The translations under genes and the position numbers were made by a program. A stretch of DNA of 64,000 bases from Methylobacterium sp. SyP6R (GTDB taxonomy: Bacteria > Pseudomonadota > Alphaproteobacteria > Rhizobiales > Beijerinckiaceae): the NCBI RefSeq assembly GCF_019216885.1, contig NZ_JAAQRC020000001.1, forward strand, positions 868,001 through 932,000. The letters are read 5' to 3'. The notes beneath the pieces are model-generated. The model did not search any database and was not told the origin of the DNA. It worked only from the letters and a program-made list of their open reading frames with translations. How positions within the stretch are numbered: the stretch's first letter is position 1; the number at the start of each line of letters is the position of its first letter. This document shows, in pieces, positions 54,913-62,578 of the stretch.

Positions 54913-56112
54913 ATGACCCCGTCCGGCCAGACCCTCTGCCTCGCGATGATCGTCAGGAACGAGGCGCCGGTGATCCGCCGGTGCCTGGAGTCGGTGCGTC
55001 CGCTCATCGACCACTGGATCGTCGTCGATACCGGCTCCACCGACGGGACCCAGGACCTGGTGCGGGAGATCCTGGCCGATCGGCCGGGCGAGCTGGTCGA
55101 GCGTCCCTGGGTCGATTTCGCCCATAACCGCTCCGAGAGCCTCGCGCTGGCGCGTCCGCACGGCACCTACACCCTGGTCATCGACGCCGACGACGAATTG
55201 CTCCTGCCCGAGGGCTTCGTCCTGCCCGATCTGACGGCGGACGCCTACGAGGTCACCGTCACGAATGGCCCGCACAGCTTCCGGCGGACGCAAGCGGTAC
55301 GCAACACCCTGCCGTGGCGCTACCGCGGGGTGCTGCACGAGATCATCACCTGCCCCGAGGCGCGGCCCCCGGCCTTCCTGGACGTCGCCATGCGGCGCCA
55401 CCACGACGGCGCCCGCCGGCGCGAGCCCGGGACTTTTCGGCGCGACATCGCCATCCTGGAGGCCGCCTTGCGGACGGAGACGGATCCGTTCCTCGTCTCG
55501 CGCTACACCTTCTATCTCGGCCAGAGCTACCGGGGCGACGGAGCCCGGGCGGAGGCGATCGACGCCTATCTGCGGCGGGCCGAGCTCGGCTTCGGGCCGG
55601 ACGAGGCCTACGTCGCCCTCGTGTCCGCCGCCGACCTGATGGCGGAACTCGATCGGCCCGTGGACGAGGTCCTGGCAGCCTGTCGCCGCGCCATCGCGCT
55701 CGGCCCGCACCGGGCGGAGGCCCGCTTCTCCGCGGCCCGCGCCTGCCGTCTCGCCGGACGCTGCGAGGAGGGGTTCCACTTCGCCGAGGCCGGCCTGTCC
55801 TTGCGCCCGCCGGAGGCCGGGCTGTTCGTCATGCCGTGGATCTACGCCTGGGCCCTGCGCGAGGAGTACGCCCTCAACGCCTACGAGACCGGCCGCGACT
55901 GGCATGCCCTCGCGGCCAGCCTCGACCTGATGGCCTGCCCGACGGCGCCGGAGGCGGAGCGCAAGCGCTTCGCCGTCACTGCCCGGCGCGCCCTGGAGCG
56001 GATGCCCGTCCCCCTAGACCCGCGCCGCGGCTTCCTGAACACGACGCGCCCGGGCATCGCGCCGAGCGACCTGCCGACCTACTGGTCCGGGCAGGCGCCA
56101 GCGGCGCCGTGA
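54913..56112 (+). CDS. GT2 glycosyltransferase, tandem duplicate
   Basis: This 399-residue protein is a near copy of the first 400 residues of the preceding gene: the first 75 residues differ at very few places (IVRNEAPVIRRCLESVRPLI against IVKNEAPVIRRCLDSVRPLI), and the DNA just before the start is also repeated (CACCAGGACC-CGCATGAC). Motifs include VVDTGSTDGTQD and VIDADDELLLPEGF. It stops where the parent enters its GT4 domain (TTRPGIAPSDLPTYWSG), so the duplication took only the GT2 and its helical tail. Confidence 0.9.
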   Translation: MTPSGQTLCLAMIVRNEAPVIRRCLESVRPLIDHWIVVDTGSTDGTQDLVREILADRPGELVERPWVDFAHNRSESLALARPHGTYTLVIDADDELLLPEGFVLPDLTADAYEVTVTNGPHSFRRTQAVRNTLPWRYRGVLHEIITCPEARPPAFLDVAMRRHHDGARRREPGTFRRDIAILEAALRTETDPFLVSRYTFYLGQSYRGDGARAEAIDAYLRRAELGFGPDEAYVALVSAADLMAELDRPVDEVLAACRRAIALGPHRAEARFSAARACRLAGRCEEGFHFAEAGLSLRPPEAGLFVMPWIYAWALREEYALNAYETGRDWHALAASLDLMACPTAPEAERKRFAVTARRALERMPVPLDPRRGFLNTTRPGIAPSDLPTYWSGQAPAAP

Positions 56113-56125
56113 CCTCCGGCCCGCC

Positions 56126-56806
56126 ATGACGACCTCGAGGGACTACGACCTCATCGCCCGCTCGGGGCTGTTCGACACCAACCATTACCTGCTCGAATCG
56201 CCCGACGTCGTCGCCGACGGCGCCGATCCGCTGGAGCATTTCTGCCGGTTCGGCGCCCGCGAGGGAAGGCGCCCGAACCTCTACTGCGATCCGGGCTGGT
56301 ACGCGGCCCTGTATCTCGACGGAAATCCGGAAGACGTGAACCCGCTCTGCCACTATATCCGGATCGGCGAGCGGGCGGGCTTGCGGCCGCTCCCCTATTT
56401 CGAGCCGGCCTGGTACACGCGCACCTATCGCCTGCGCCGGGGCGCCTCGCCGTTGCGGCACTACCTCGCGCATCGCCGCAGCCAGCTCTACGCGCCCAAT
56501 GCCCGCTTCGACCTCGCCCATTACCTCGCGCGCTACGGCGGCGAGATCGGCCCCAACCGGGACCCTTTCGCGCATCTGCTCCGGCACGGCGCGCGGCGGG
56601 ACCTCGATTCGTCGCCGGATTTCGACGCGGCCGCCTATCGCGCGCGCCACGGCCTGAAGACCCGGCCGGCCTCGGCCCGCGTCGCCGACCAGGAGGCGTG
56701 CAACCCGCTGGTCCACCGCCTGACGCGGGAGGCGGACGAGGAGCAGGCCCGGCGATCGGGTGCGGGACGGCTTGCGTGGTGGCAACGGCTCCTGCGCGGG
56801 GTCTGA
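56126..56806 (+). CDS. Protein of NPDV-type 35-residue repeats
   Basis: This 226-residue protein consists of about five degenerate repeats with the pattern FD-x2-YYL-x3-PDV-x4-DPLEHY-x3-G-x2-EGR: LFDTNHYLLESPDVVADGAD, then CDPGWYAALYLDGNPEDVNP, then FEPAWYTRTYRLRRGASPLR, then FDLAHYLARYGGEIGPNRDP. The same unit forms the short protein at 23292. No enzymatic motif or signal peptide is seen. It begins 13 bases after the GT2 gene, so it is in the same operon and may act in glycan assembly. Confidence 0.75.
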   Translation: MTTSRDYDLIARSGLFDTNHYLLESPDVVADGADPLEHFCRFGAREGRRPNLYCDPGWYAALYLDGNPEDVNPLCHYIRIGERAGLRPLPYFEPAWYTRTYRLRRGASPLRHYLAHRRSQLYAPNARFDLAHYLARYGGEIGPNRDPFAHLLRHGARRDLDSSPDFDAAAYRARHGLKTRPASARVADQEACNPLVHRLTREADEEQARRSGAGRLAWWQRLLRGV

Positions 56807-56845
56807 TGCGGGATGCCGGAGACCGGCATCCCGCACGGCCTTGCC

Positions 56846-56950
56846 TCAATACGGCTTCAGCTTCGTCAGCGCTCCGAACGAACCGCGGCCGGACAGGAAC
56901 GCCACCGCGATCCACGGACAGACGAAGACCAGGAAGAACAGCAAGCCCAT
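56846..56950 (-). CDS. 34-residue membrane protein
   Basis: The frame MGLLFFLVFVCPWIAVAFLS then GRGSFGALTKLKPY is preceded by GGGAGG six bases before the ATG, an excellent ribosome site. It is one membrane helix with a short basic tail. It lies 92 bases downstream of psiE on the same strand, at the edge of the photosynthesis cluster. No family is recognised; it is too short for most annotation pipelines. Confidence 0.6.
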   Translation of the reverse strand: MGLLFFLVFVCPWIAVAFLSGRGSFGALTKLKPY

Positions 56951-57042
56951 CACGAGCCTCCCTTCGGTTGCATCATGCTCAACCCCATCAATGCCGCGCG
57001 GCCGGCGGGGGTTGCACGCCGGACCGTGGGTCGAGCCGCGCC

Positions 57043-57570
57043 CTACTCGGACCCGGCCGGCTCGTCGCTGTCCCGGGCGCGGTGGAGCAGGAAGATCGAC
57101 ACCACCATCACCAGGATCAGCCCGGCCAGAACGCCGAGCTCGATCATCGAGGCGCGAAACAGCGCCTCCTTCTGCGCGTTCCACTCGCTGGCATGCATCT
57201 GCTCGGCGGTCTGGAGCGTGAGCACGAGGACGCGCCGGATCGAGGCGATCAGCCCGACGATCAGGAACGGCTCGCAGGTCAGCCGGCCGGAGCGCATCGA
57301 CACCCGCACCGTGTGCAGGATCTCGACCAGCATCAGCAGGAACAGCAGCCGGTCGACCACGTCGAGGAGCTGCGCGGCGGCGCCGACGGACGTCACCGCC
57401 TTGAGGGTCATGCCGGCGGCATCGATCAGCGCCATCACGGCGGTCAGCGCCAGGAGCACGCCCAGCGCGGCGTAGATCGCGTGCTCGGTGTGCAGGAAGA
57501 CGAAGGCGGAGAGCCGGGTGAGCCATCCGCCCTCCTTCTCGGCTTTCTCCAGTTTCGCGGTCTCCACCAT
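57043..57570 (-). CDS. PsiE-family membrane protein
   Basis: This 175-residue inner-membrane protein has four hydrophobic segments (AIYAALGVLLALTAVMALID, LLDVVDRLLFLLMLVEILHT, EPFLIVGLIASIRRVLVLTL, ELGVLAGLILVMVVSIFLLH). The pattern, including VEILHTVRVSMRSGRLTCEP, matches the phosphate-starvation-inducible PsiE family, whose function is unknown. It lies 51 bases after crtC on the same strand and is likely cotranscribed with crtDC. Confidence 0.88.
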   Translation of the reverse strand: MVETAKLEKAEKEGGWLTRLSAFVFLHTEHAIYAALGVLLALTAVMALIDAAGMTLKAVTSVGAAAQLLDVVDRLLFLLMLVEILHTVRVSMRSGRLTCEPFLIVGLIASIRRVLVLTLQTAEQMHASEWNAQKEALFRASMIELGVLAGLILVMVVSIFLLHRARDSDEPAGSE

Positions 57571-57621
57571 GACGGTCTCCGGGGAACGGTGCTCGGCCTT
57601 GGGATGGGCGGGCGCGCCGGC

Positions 57622-58542
57622 TCAGCCTTGCGGGCGGGGCATGCGGAAGGGCAGCATGAACCGCACCAGCGGGTGGGTGAGCCGGTCGAGGTCGAGCGAT
57701 TCGTGGACCGGCCGCACCGCCTCGCCGCAGATCCGCGCCGCGAGCAGCGAGCGCGAGTAGAACGGCGCGTCCTCGAAGCGGCGCAGCAACGCCGCCCGGC
57801 CGTCGTCGCTGCGGGTGGCGCGCGGCAGGCGCCAGAGCGTGCGCGGGAGCGCGGCCGGGACCGGCGGCGCGATCGGGCGCGGGGTGCCGTCGGGGTCGAA
57901 GCGCAGCGACAGGTCCTGGCGGCTGCCGTCGCGCCGCTCCACATCGTACAGGATCGCCGCGCCGTGCGTCAGCGTCGAGCGCGACCAGGTCCAGCTCCTG
58001 AACGACTGTTCCAGCGGCACGTCGCCGTCGTTGGTGTCGAAATAGGCGTGGCCGCTCCAGTTCAGCGAGGGCCTGTCGAACGCGACCTCGACCCGCGAGG
58101 AGGGCGCGAGCGGCCACCAGCGGTGGTGGCCCTCGCCGTCGAGGGTGAAGGGGCCGGGCGTGAACCCGCCGGGCCGGACCCGGATCGTGCCGGAGAGCCG
58201 GGCGGGCAGGGGGGTCGTCACCTCGTCGACCCGGATCGTCAGGGTGGTGCCGTCCCAGTCGAGGGAACTCGGGCCGATGGTGAGCGAGGTCGCGGTGCGG
58301 CTGACGTGGCGCCGGCTGCGCTCGGTCATCGCCCAGGCCTTGGGCCTTCCGTACAGCACCACGTTGACGGCGGAATGGTTGATCGGGTCGCCGCGCCCGC
58401 TCCAGGCGTAGTAGGGCGAGAACACGCTGCCCAGGAACGCGATGACGGTCAGGCCGTGCGCGCCGTCGTCGCTCACCGCGTCGACGTACCACCAGGCATA
58501 GCCGCCCGGCGCGACGGGTAAGTCGAAGCGAGGTCCTGCAAC
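57622..58542 (-). CDS. crtC: Carotenoid 1,2-hydratase (hydroxyneurosporene synthase)
   Basis: It adds water to the ends of neurosporene or lycopene in the spirilloxanthin route, in or at the membrane. The family start is clear, GPRFDLPVAPGGYAWWYVDA then SDDGAHGLTVIAFLGSVFSPYYAW, as are GFTPGPFTLDGEGHHRWWPLAP and LNWSGHAYFDTNDGDVPLEQ. About 306 residues are counted from the codon at 58542, which is GTT: no ATG, GTG or TTG is found in this frame for about 270 bases upstream, and crtC overlaps the end of crtD in another frame. The true start is therefore unresolved. Confidence 0.88.
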   Translation of the reverse strand, partial: VAGPRFDLPVAPGGYAWWYVDAVSDDGAHGLTVIAFLGSVFSPYYAWSGRGDPINHSAVNVVLYGRPKAWAMTERSRRHVSRTATSLTIGPSSLDWDGTTLTIRVDEVTTPLPARLSGTIRVRPGGFTPGPFTLDGEGHHRWWPLAPSSRVEVAFDRPSLNWSGHAYFDTNDGDVPLEQSFRSWTWSRSTLTHGAAILYDVERRDGSRQDLSLRFDPDGTPRPIAPPVPAALPRTLWRLPRATRSDDGRAALLRRFEDAPFYSRSLLAARICGEAVRPVHESLDLDRLTHPLVRFMLPFRMPRPQG

Positions 58543-59996
58543 ACGCTCGCGGCCGCCAGCCGGCCCGATTGCGCCGCCATCGGCACGCCCGGCCCCGGAT
58601 GGACGCTGCCCCCCGCGAGATACAGGCCCGGCAGCCGCGTGCGTGCGCCCGGACGGCGGAACGACGCCATCCAGCCGTGCGAGGCCCGGCCGTAGAGCGC
58701 CCCGCCCGTCGCCGGAAACAGCTGCTCGAACTCCGCCGGCCCGGTGACCGTCCGCGCCGTCTCGCTGATCGTCAGGCCGCAGGCGGAGAGCCGCCGGCTC
58801 ATCGTGTCGTGGCATCGGGCGATCTCCTCAGGGGGCAAGGCCGCGCCGGTGGCCGGCGCGTTGACGAGGCAGAGCAGGGCTTCCGGAGCCGCGGACGGCA
58901 CGCCGTCGTCGCCCCGATCCTGCGCGCAGACATAGACGGTGGGATCGCGCGGCAGGCGGCCGGCGCGGAGGTCGGCGAACTCGGCGGCGTAGTCGGGAGA
59001 GAAGAACACGTTGTGGCGCACGAGGTCGAAGCCGTCGGGCCGGCCCGCTACCGCGAAGGTCACGGCCGAGAGCGAGCGCTCAGGGGTCGGCACCGGATCG
59101 ACCGCCCGGGCGGGGGCCTCCCCGAACAGCCCGTCGGCCAGCGCCGCGGCGTCGGCATTCGCCACCACCCGGGTCGCCGGCAGCCGCTCGCCTGTATCGA
59201 GCGTGACGCCGGTCACCCGCCCGCCCTCGACCGTGAGGCCGGTCGCTTCCGTGCCGTAGCGCAGGATCGCCCCGCGCTCCGCGGCGAGGGCCGCGACGGC
59301 GGAAGCGAGCCGCGACAGCCCGCCCTCGACGGTCCACACGCCCTCCATCTCGACATGGGCGACCAGCATCAGGGTTGCGGGAGCGGCAAACGGCGAGGAG
59401 CCGCAATAGGTGGCGTAGCGGCCGAAGAGCTGGCGCAGGCGCGGATCGTGAAAGTATTCGCCGAGCGCCGACCACAGGGTGGTGAAGGGCTGGATGCGCA
59501 TCAGCCCGCCGAGGCCCCGCGGCCCGGCCCGGATCGCGAGATCGACGGGCCCCGGCCGCTGGCCGCGGATGAACGGCTCGTCGAGCGTGCGGTAGATCTC
59601 GCCCGCCCGGGCGCGGAAGCGCCGGAAGCCCTCCGCCTCCCGCGCGCCGGCGAAATCGGCGATGGCCGCCGCGGAGCGCTGCGGATCGGCGAAGAGATCG
59701 AGGCGCTCGGGCCCGCTCCAGGCGTGGCGGGCGAGGATCTCGGCGGGGGCGAGAGCCACCCGGGCGCCGAGATCCGCGCCGCACTCCGAAAAGATCTCCT
59801 CGAAGATCCAGCGCATGGTGAAGACGGTGGGACCGGCCTCGACCTCCCGCGACCCGGCCGGGATCCGGCGCATCTTGCCGCCGGGGTGCGCGGCTTTCTC
59901 GACCAGCGTCACCGGCAGTCCGGCGGCGGCGAGCTTCAGCGCGGCGACGAGCCCGCCGATTCCCGCCCCGATCACCACCACCCGTTCGTCGGCCAC
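58473..59996 (-). CDS. crtD: Hydroxyneurosporene/methoxyneurosporene desaturase
   Basis: This 507-residue FAD-dependent desaturase of the phytoene-desaturase family introduces C-3,4 double bonds into hydroxylated or methoxylated carotenoids. The dinucleotide motif is VVVIGAGIGGLVAALKLAAA, and the C-terminal FAD motif is LYLAGGSVHPGPGVPMAAQS. The GTG at 59996 has GGGAG nine bases upstream; a longer frame to 60065 would run through PpsR operators. Its 3' end overlaps the N-terminal codons of crtC by about 70 bases. Confidence 0.92.
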   Translation of the reverse strand: MADERVVVIGAGIGGLVAALKLAAAGLPVTLVEKAAHPGGKMRRIPAGSREVEAGPTVFTMRWIFEEIFSECGADLGARVALAPAEILARHAWSGPERLDLFADPQRSAAAIADFAGAREAEGFRRFRARAGEIYRTLDEPFIRGQRPGPVDLAIRAGPRGLGGLMRIQPFTTLWSALGEYFHDPRLRQLFGRYATYCGSSPFAAPATLMLVAHVEMEGVWTVEGGLSRLASAVAALAAERGAILRYGTEATGLTVEGGRVTGVTLDTGERLPATRVVANADAAALADGLFGEAPARAVDPVPTPERSLSAVTFAVAGRPDGFDLVRHNVFFSPDYAAEFADLRAGRLPRDPTVYVCAQDRGDDGVPSAAPEALLCLVNAPATGAALPPEEIARCHDTMSRRLSACGLTISETARTVTGPAEFEQLFPATGGALYGRASHGWMASFRRPGARTRLPGLYLAGGSVHPGPGVPMAAQSGRLAAASVLQDLASTYPSRRAAMPGGTSTR

Positions 59997-60020
59997 GCCG
60001 TTGATCTCCCGCCGCAACAG

Positions 60021-60038
60021 TGTCAATCTAAGTTGACA
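60021..60038. promoter_or_regulatory. PpsR/CrtJ-type operator 1 between crtD and crtE
   Basis: TGTCAATCTAAGTTGACA fits TGT-N12-ACA, the binding site of the photosynthesis repressor PpsR (CrtJ), and also shows the extended TGTCA/TGACA arms. It lies 25 bases before the crtD start. Confidence 0.85.
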
Positions 60039-60046
60039 CTGCGAGA

Positions 60047-60064
60047 TGTTCAAACGAAATGACA
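60047..60064. promoter_or_regulatory. PpsR/CrtJ-type operator 2 between crtD and crtE
   Basis: TGTTCAAACGAAATGACA is a second TGT-N12-ACA site, exactly 8 bp after the first. Pairs with this gap are known for cooperative PpsR binding. It ends 15 bases before the crtE start, so it should also control crtE. Confidence 0.8.
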
Positions 60065-60079
60065 CGCGGGAGAGACGCC

Positions 60080-60988
60080 ATGGAACTCCTCACGGACGGC
60101 CTCGCGAATGGTCTGATGGATGACGGCCGGCGCATCGAGCGGGCCCTCGACGTGGCCGTGTCCTACGCGGAGGCGCCCGGCGCGCCGCCGCGCCTGGCGG
60201 AGGCGATCCGCTACGCGGTGTTCCCGGGCGGGCACCGCATCCGGCCGCGGCTCTGCCTCGCGGTGGCGCGTGCCTGCGGCGACGACGATCCGGCGACGGC
60301 GGATGCGGCGGCGGCCGCGATCGAGCTCCTGCACTGCGCCTCGCTGGTCCATGACGACCTGCCCTGCTTCGACGACGCGGCGTTGCGGCGCCAGAAGCCG
60401 ACGGTCCACGTCGCCTATGGCGAGCCGGTGGCGCTCCTCACCGGCGACGCCCTGATCGTGCTGGCCTTCGAGACCCTGGCCCGCGGGACGGTGCGTCGGC
60501 CCACGCGCCTCGCGGCTCTGGTCGGGCTGGTCGCCCGGGCGGTGGGCTCGCCCGCCGGCATCGTGGCGGGGCAGGCCTGGGAATCCGAGCCGCAGGTCGG
60601 GCTCTCGGTCTACCAGCAGGCCAAGACCGGCGCGCTGTTCGCCGCCGCCACCGTGACGGGGGCCGCCGCCGCCGGGGCCGAGCCGATGGGCTGGCGGCTC
60701 CTCGGCGAATATCTCGGCGAGGCCTACCAGGTCGCCGACGACCTGCGCGACGTCGCCTGCCGGCAGGAGGAGATCGGCAAGCCGGTCGGCCGCGACGTGA
60801 CCCTCGGGCGGCCCAACGCGGCGGCGCTCCTCGGCATGGACGGGGCACTCCGCCGCCTCTCCGACCTCGCCCACGAGGCGATGGAGGTGATCCCGGACTG
60901 CCCCGGCGTCGCGGCGTTGCGGGAGGAGATCCTGGCCCAGACCCGGCTGTTTCTGCCGGCGCGGCTGGCGCAGAGCCTGGTGGCTTGA
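60080..60988 (+). CDS. crtE: Geranylgeranyl diphosphate synthase
   Basis: It condenses isopentenyl diphosphate with allylic diphosphates to make the C20 precursor of carotenoids and of the bacteriochlorophyll tail. It has 302 residues. The first aspartate-rich motif is LVHDDLPCFDDAALRR and the second is YQVADDLRDVACRQEE; GGHRIRPRLCLAV is also conserved. The ATG at 60080 has GGAGA six bases upstream, and the earlier ATG at 60059 falls inside operator 2. It is divergent from crtD. Confidence 0.93.
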   Translation: MELLTDGLANGLMDDGRRIERALDVAVSYAEAPGAPPRLAEAIRYAVFPGGHRIRPRLCLAVARACGDDDPATADAAAAAIELLHCASLVHDDLPCFDDAALRRQKPTVHVAYGEPVALLTGDALIVLAFETLARGTVRRPTRLAALVGLVARAVGSPAGIVAGQAWESEPQVGLSVYQQAKTGALFAAATVTGAAAAGAEPMGWRLLGEYLGEAYQVADDLRDVACRQEEIGKPVGRDVTLGRPNAAALLGMDGALRRLSDLAHEAMEVIPDCPGVAALREEILAQTRLFLPARLAQSLVA

Positions 60989-61035
60989 GCCGATGGCCGG
61001 GGTGGCTCGCACGCGAGGCCGGGAGCCGCGCCCCC

Positions 61036-61302
61036 GAACCCTCCTCCATCTGCGGGGGAGGGGGGAATGGAAAAAATATCCTTTAAAATCAAGGCGCGGG
61101 ATCCCCTCTCCCGAGTGGGAGAGGGGTAGGGGTGAGGGTGGTTCGGGTTCAGGATCGAACACCAGGCGTCGAGCTGCGCAGCTCGACGGTTCTGGTCCAC
61201 TGCGGAACCCGGGCCACCCTCACCCCCGGCCCCTCTCCCACTCGGGAGAGGGGAGGCGCGACATTTCCTTCCCCGGCCAGCCCTGCGCAGAAGGGGGAGG
61301 GT
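61036..61302. repeat. Palindromic intergenic repeat, family A variant (copy 3)
   Basis: Outer ends GAACCCTCCTCC and GAAGGGGGAGGGT are inverted. Inner arms CCCCTCTCCCGAGTGGGAG ... GGGGTGAGGGTGG and CCACCCTCACCCCC ... CTCCCACTCGGGAGAGGGG pair across the centre, with a hairpin GTCGAGCTGCGCAGCTCGAC between. The right end (AAGGGGGAGGG) supplies the ribosome site of crtF. Confidence 0.7.
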
Positions 61303-61303
61303 C

Positions 61304-62491
61304 ATGAAACCCGCCCCGCACGCCCTTCCGGCGACCCCGGTCGCCCCGCCCTCGCGCCCCGGGTTGCACGAGCGCTACCTCGCCTGGCGCCATCGCCTGA
61401 TCGCCAGCCCGCGCTTCCAGCGTTTCGCCGCCGCCTTCCCGCTCACCCGGCCGATCGCCCGCCGCAACGCCCGCGCCCTGTTCGATCTCTGCGCCGGCTT
61501 CGTCTACGCGCAGGTGCTCGCGGCCTGCCTGCGCCTCGACCTGTTCCGGCTTCTCGCCGACGGGCCGATGACCCCGGATGATCTGGCGCGCCGCCTCGAC
61601 CTGCCGCCCGACCGGGCGCTCTGCCTCCTGCGCGCCGCCGCCTCGCTCGGCCTCCTGACCGCCTTGCGCGACGGGCGCTTCGCCCTCGGCGATCTCGGCG
61701 CGGCGCTCCTCGGCAACCCCTCCGTCGCCGCGATGGTCGCCCACCACGCCATGCTCTACGACGACCTGCGCGATCCCGTGGCGCTGCTGCGCGGCACGCA
61801 CGAACCGACGCGCCTCTCGGGCTACTGGGCCTATGCGGGGACGGACGACCCGACCCGAATCGACGCGGCGGCGGTCGAATCCTACAGCGCGCTGATGGGC
61901 GCCTCGCAGGCGCTGGTCGCCCGCGACATCCTCGATGCCTATTCGCTCAAGCCTCACGCCCATCTGCTCGATGTCGGCGGCGGGGAGGGTGCCTTCGCGA
62001 TCGAGGCCGCGCGAAGCAACCCGTCCTTGCGCGTCACCCTGCTCGACCTGCCGCCGGTCGCCGCCCGGGCCGAACGGCGCTTTGCCGCCGAGGGGCTGGC
62101 GGGGCGCATGACCGCCCGCGGCGGCAGCTTCCATGACGGGCTGCTGCCCGGCGCCGACGCGGTCTCGCTCGTGCGCGTGATCCACGACCACGACGACGGG
62201 CCCGCCCTCGCTCTCCTTAAGGCGGCCCGCGCGGCACTCCCTCCGGGCGGACCGCTGCTCGTGGCCGAGCCGATGGCCGGCACCCCCGGCGCCGAGCCGA
62301 TCGGCGACGCCTATTTCGGGTTCTACCTCCTCGCCATGGGCAGCGGCCGGCCGCGAACGGCGACCGAACTCACCGCGATGCTCGAAGCGGCCGGATTCGT
62401 GCGGGTGCGCGAGTGCCGGACCCGGCGGCCGATGCTGGTCCGCCTGCTCGTCGCCACGGCTCCCGTGGAGCCGTCCGCTACAAAAGTGTAA
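61304..62491 (+). CDS. crtF: Hydroxyneurosporene O-methyltransferase
   Basis: It methylates the tertiary hydroxyl groups of carotenoids made by CrtC, using S-adenosylmethionine, giving methoxy carotenoids such as spirilloxanthin. It has 395 residues: an N-terminal winged-helix dimerisation domain (residues about 55-150, RLDLFRLLADGPMTPDDLAR) and a class I methyltransferase domain with HLLDVGGGEGAFAIEAARSN and SLVRVIHDHDD. The ribosome site GGGGGAGGG is the end of repeat A3. It follows crtE after 315 bases filled by that repeat. Confidence 0.92.
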   Translation: MKPAPHALPATPVAPPSRPGLHERYLAWRHRLIASPRFQRFAAAFPLTRPIARRNARALFDLCAGFVYAQVLAACLRLDLFRLLADGPMTPDDLARRLDLPPDRALCLLRAAASLGLLTALRDGRFALGDLGAALLGNPSVAAMVAHHAMLYDDLRDPVALLRGTHEPTRLSGYWAYAGTDDPTRIDAAAVESYSALMGASQALVARDILDAYSLKPHAHLLDVGGGEGAFAIEAARSNPSLRVTLLDLPPVAARAERRFAAEGLAGRMTARGGSFHDGLLPGADAVSLVRVIHDHDDGPALALLKAARAALPPGGPLLVAEPMAGTPGAEPIGDAYFGFYLLAMGSGRPRTATELTAMLEAAGFVRVRECRTRRPMLVRLLVATAPVEPSATKV

Positions 62492-62530
62492 AGTAAACTT
62501 GACGCATGACACCGTCCATCTAAGATGACG
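62487..62530. promoter_or_regulatory. Degenerate PpsR/CrtJ operator pair upstream of bchC
   Basis: TGTAAAGTAAACTTGACG (62487-62504) and CGTCCATCTAAGATGACG (62513-62530) each match TGT-N12-ACA with one or two changes and are separated by 8 bp, the same gap as between crtD and crtE. The second shares ATCTAAG and TGAC with the crtD site. The pair overlaps the crtF stop and ends 48 bases before bchC. Confidence 0.6.
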
Positions 62531-62578
62531 GTTGCCGCCCAGAACGGCAGTTTCGCGAACAGGGGAGGGCCGTACCGC

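Noticed and set aside
59997..60079. Longer starts for crtD (60065) and crtE (60059)
   Set aside because: Both would place coding sequence across the PpsR operators, and better ribosome sites exist at 59996 and 60080.
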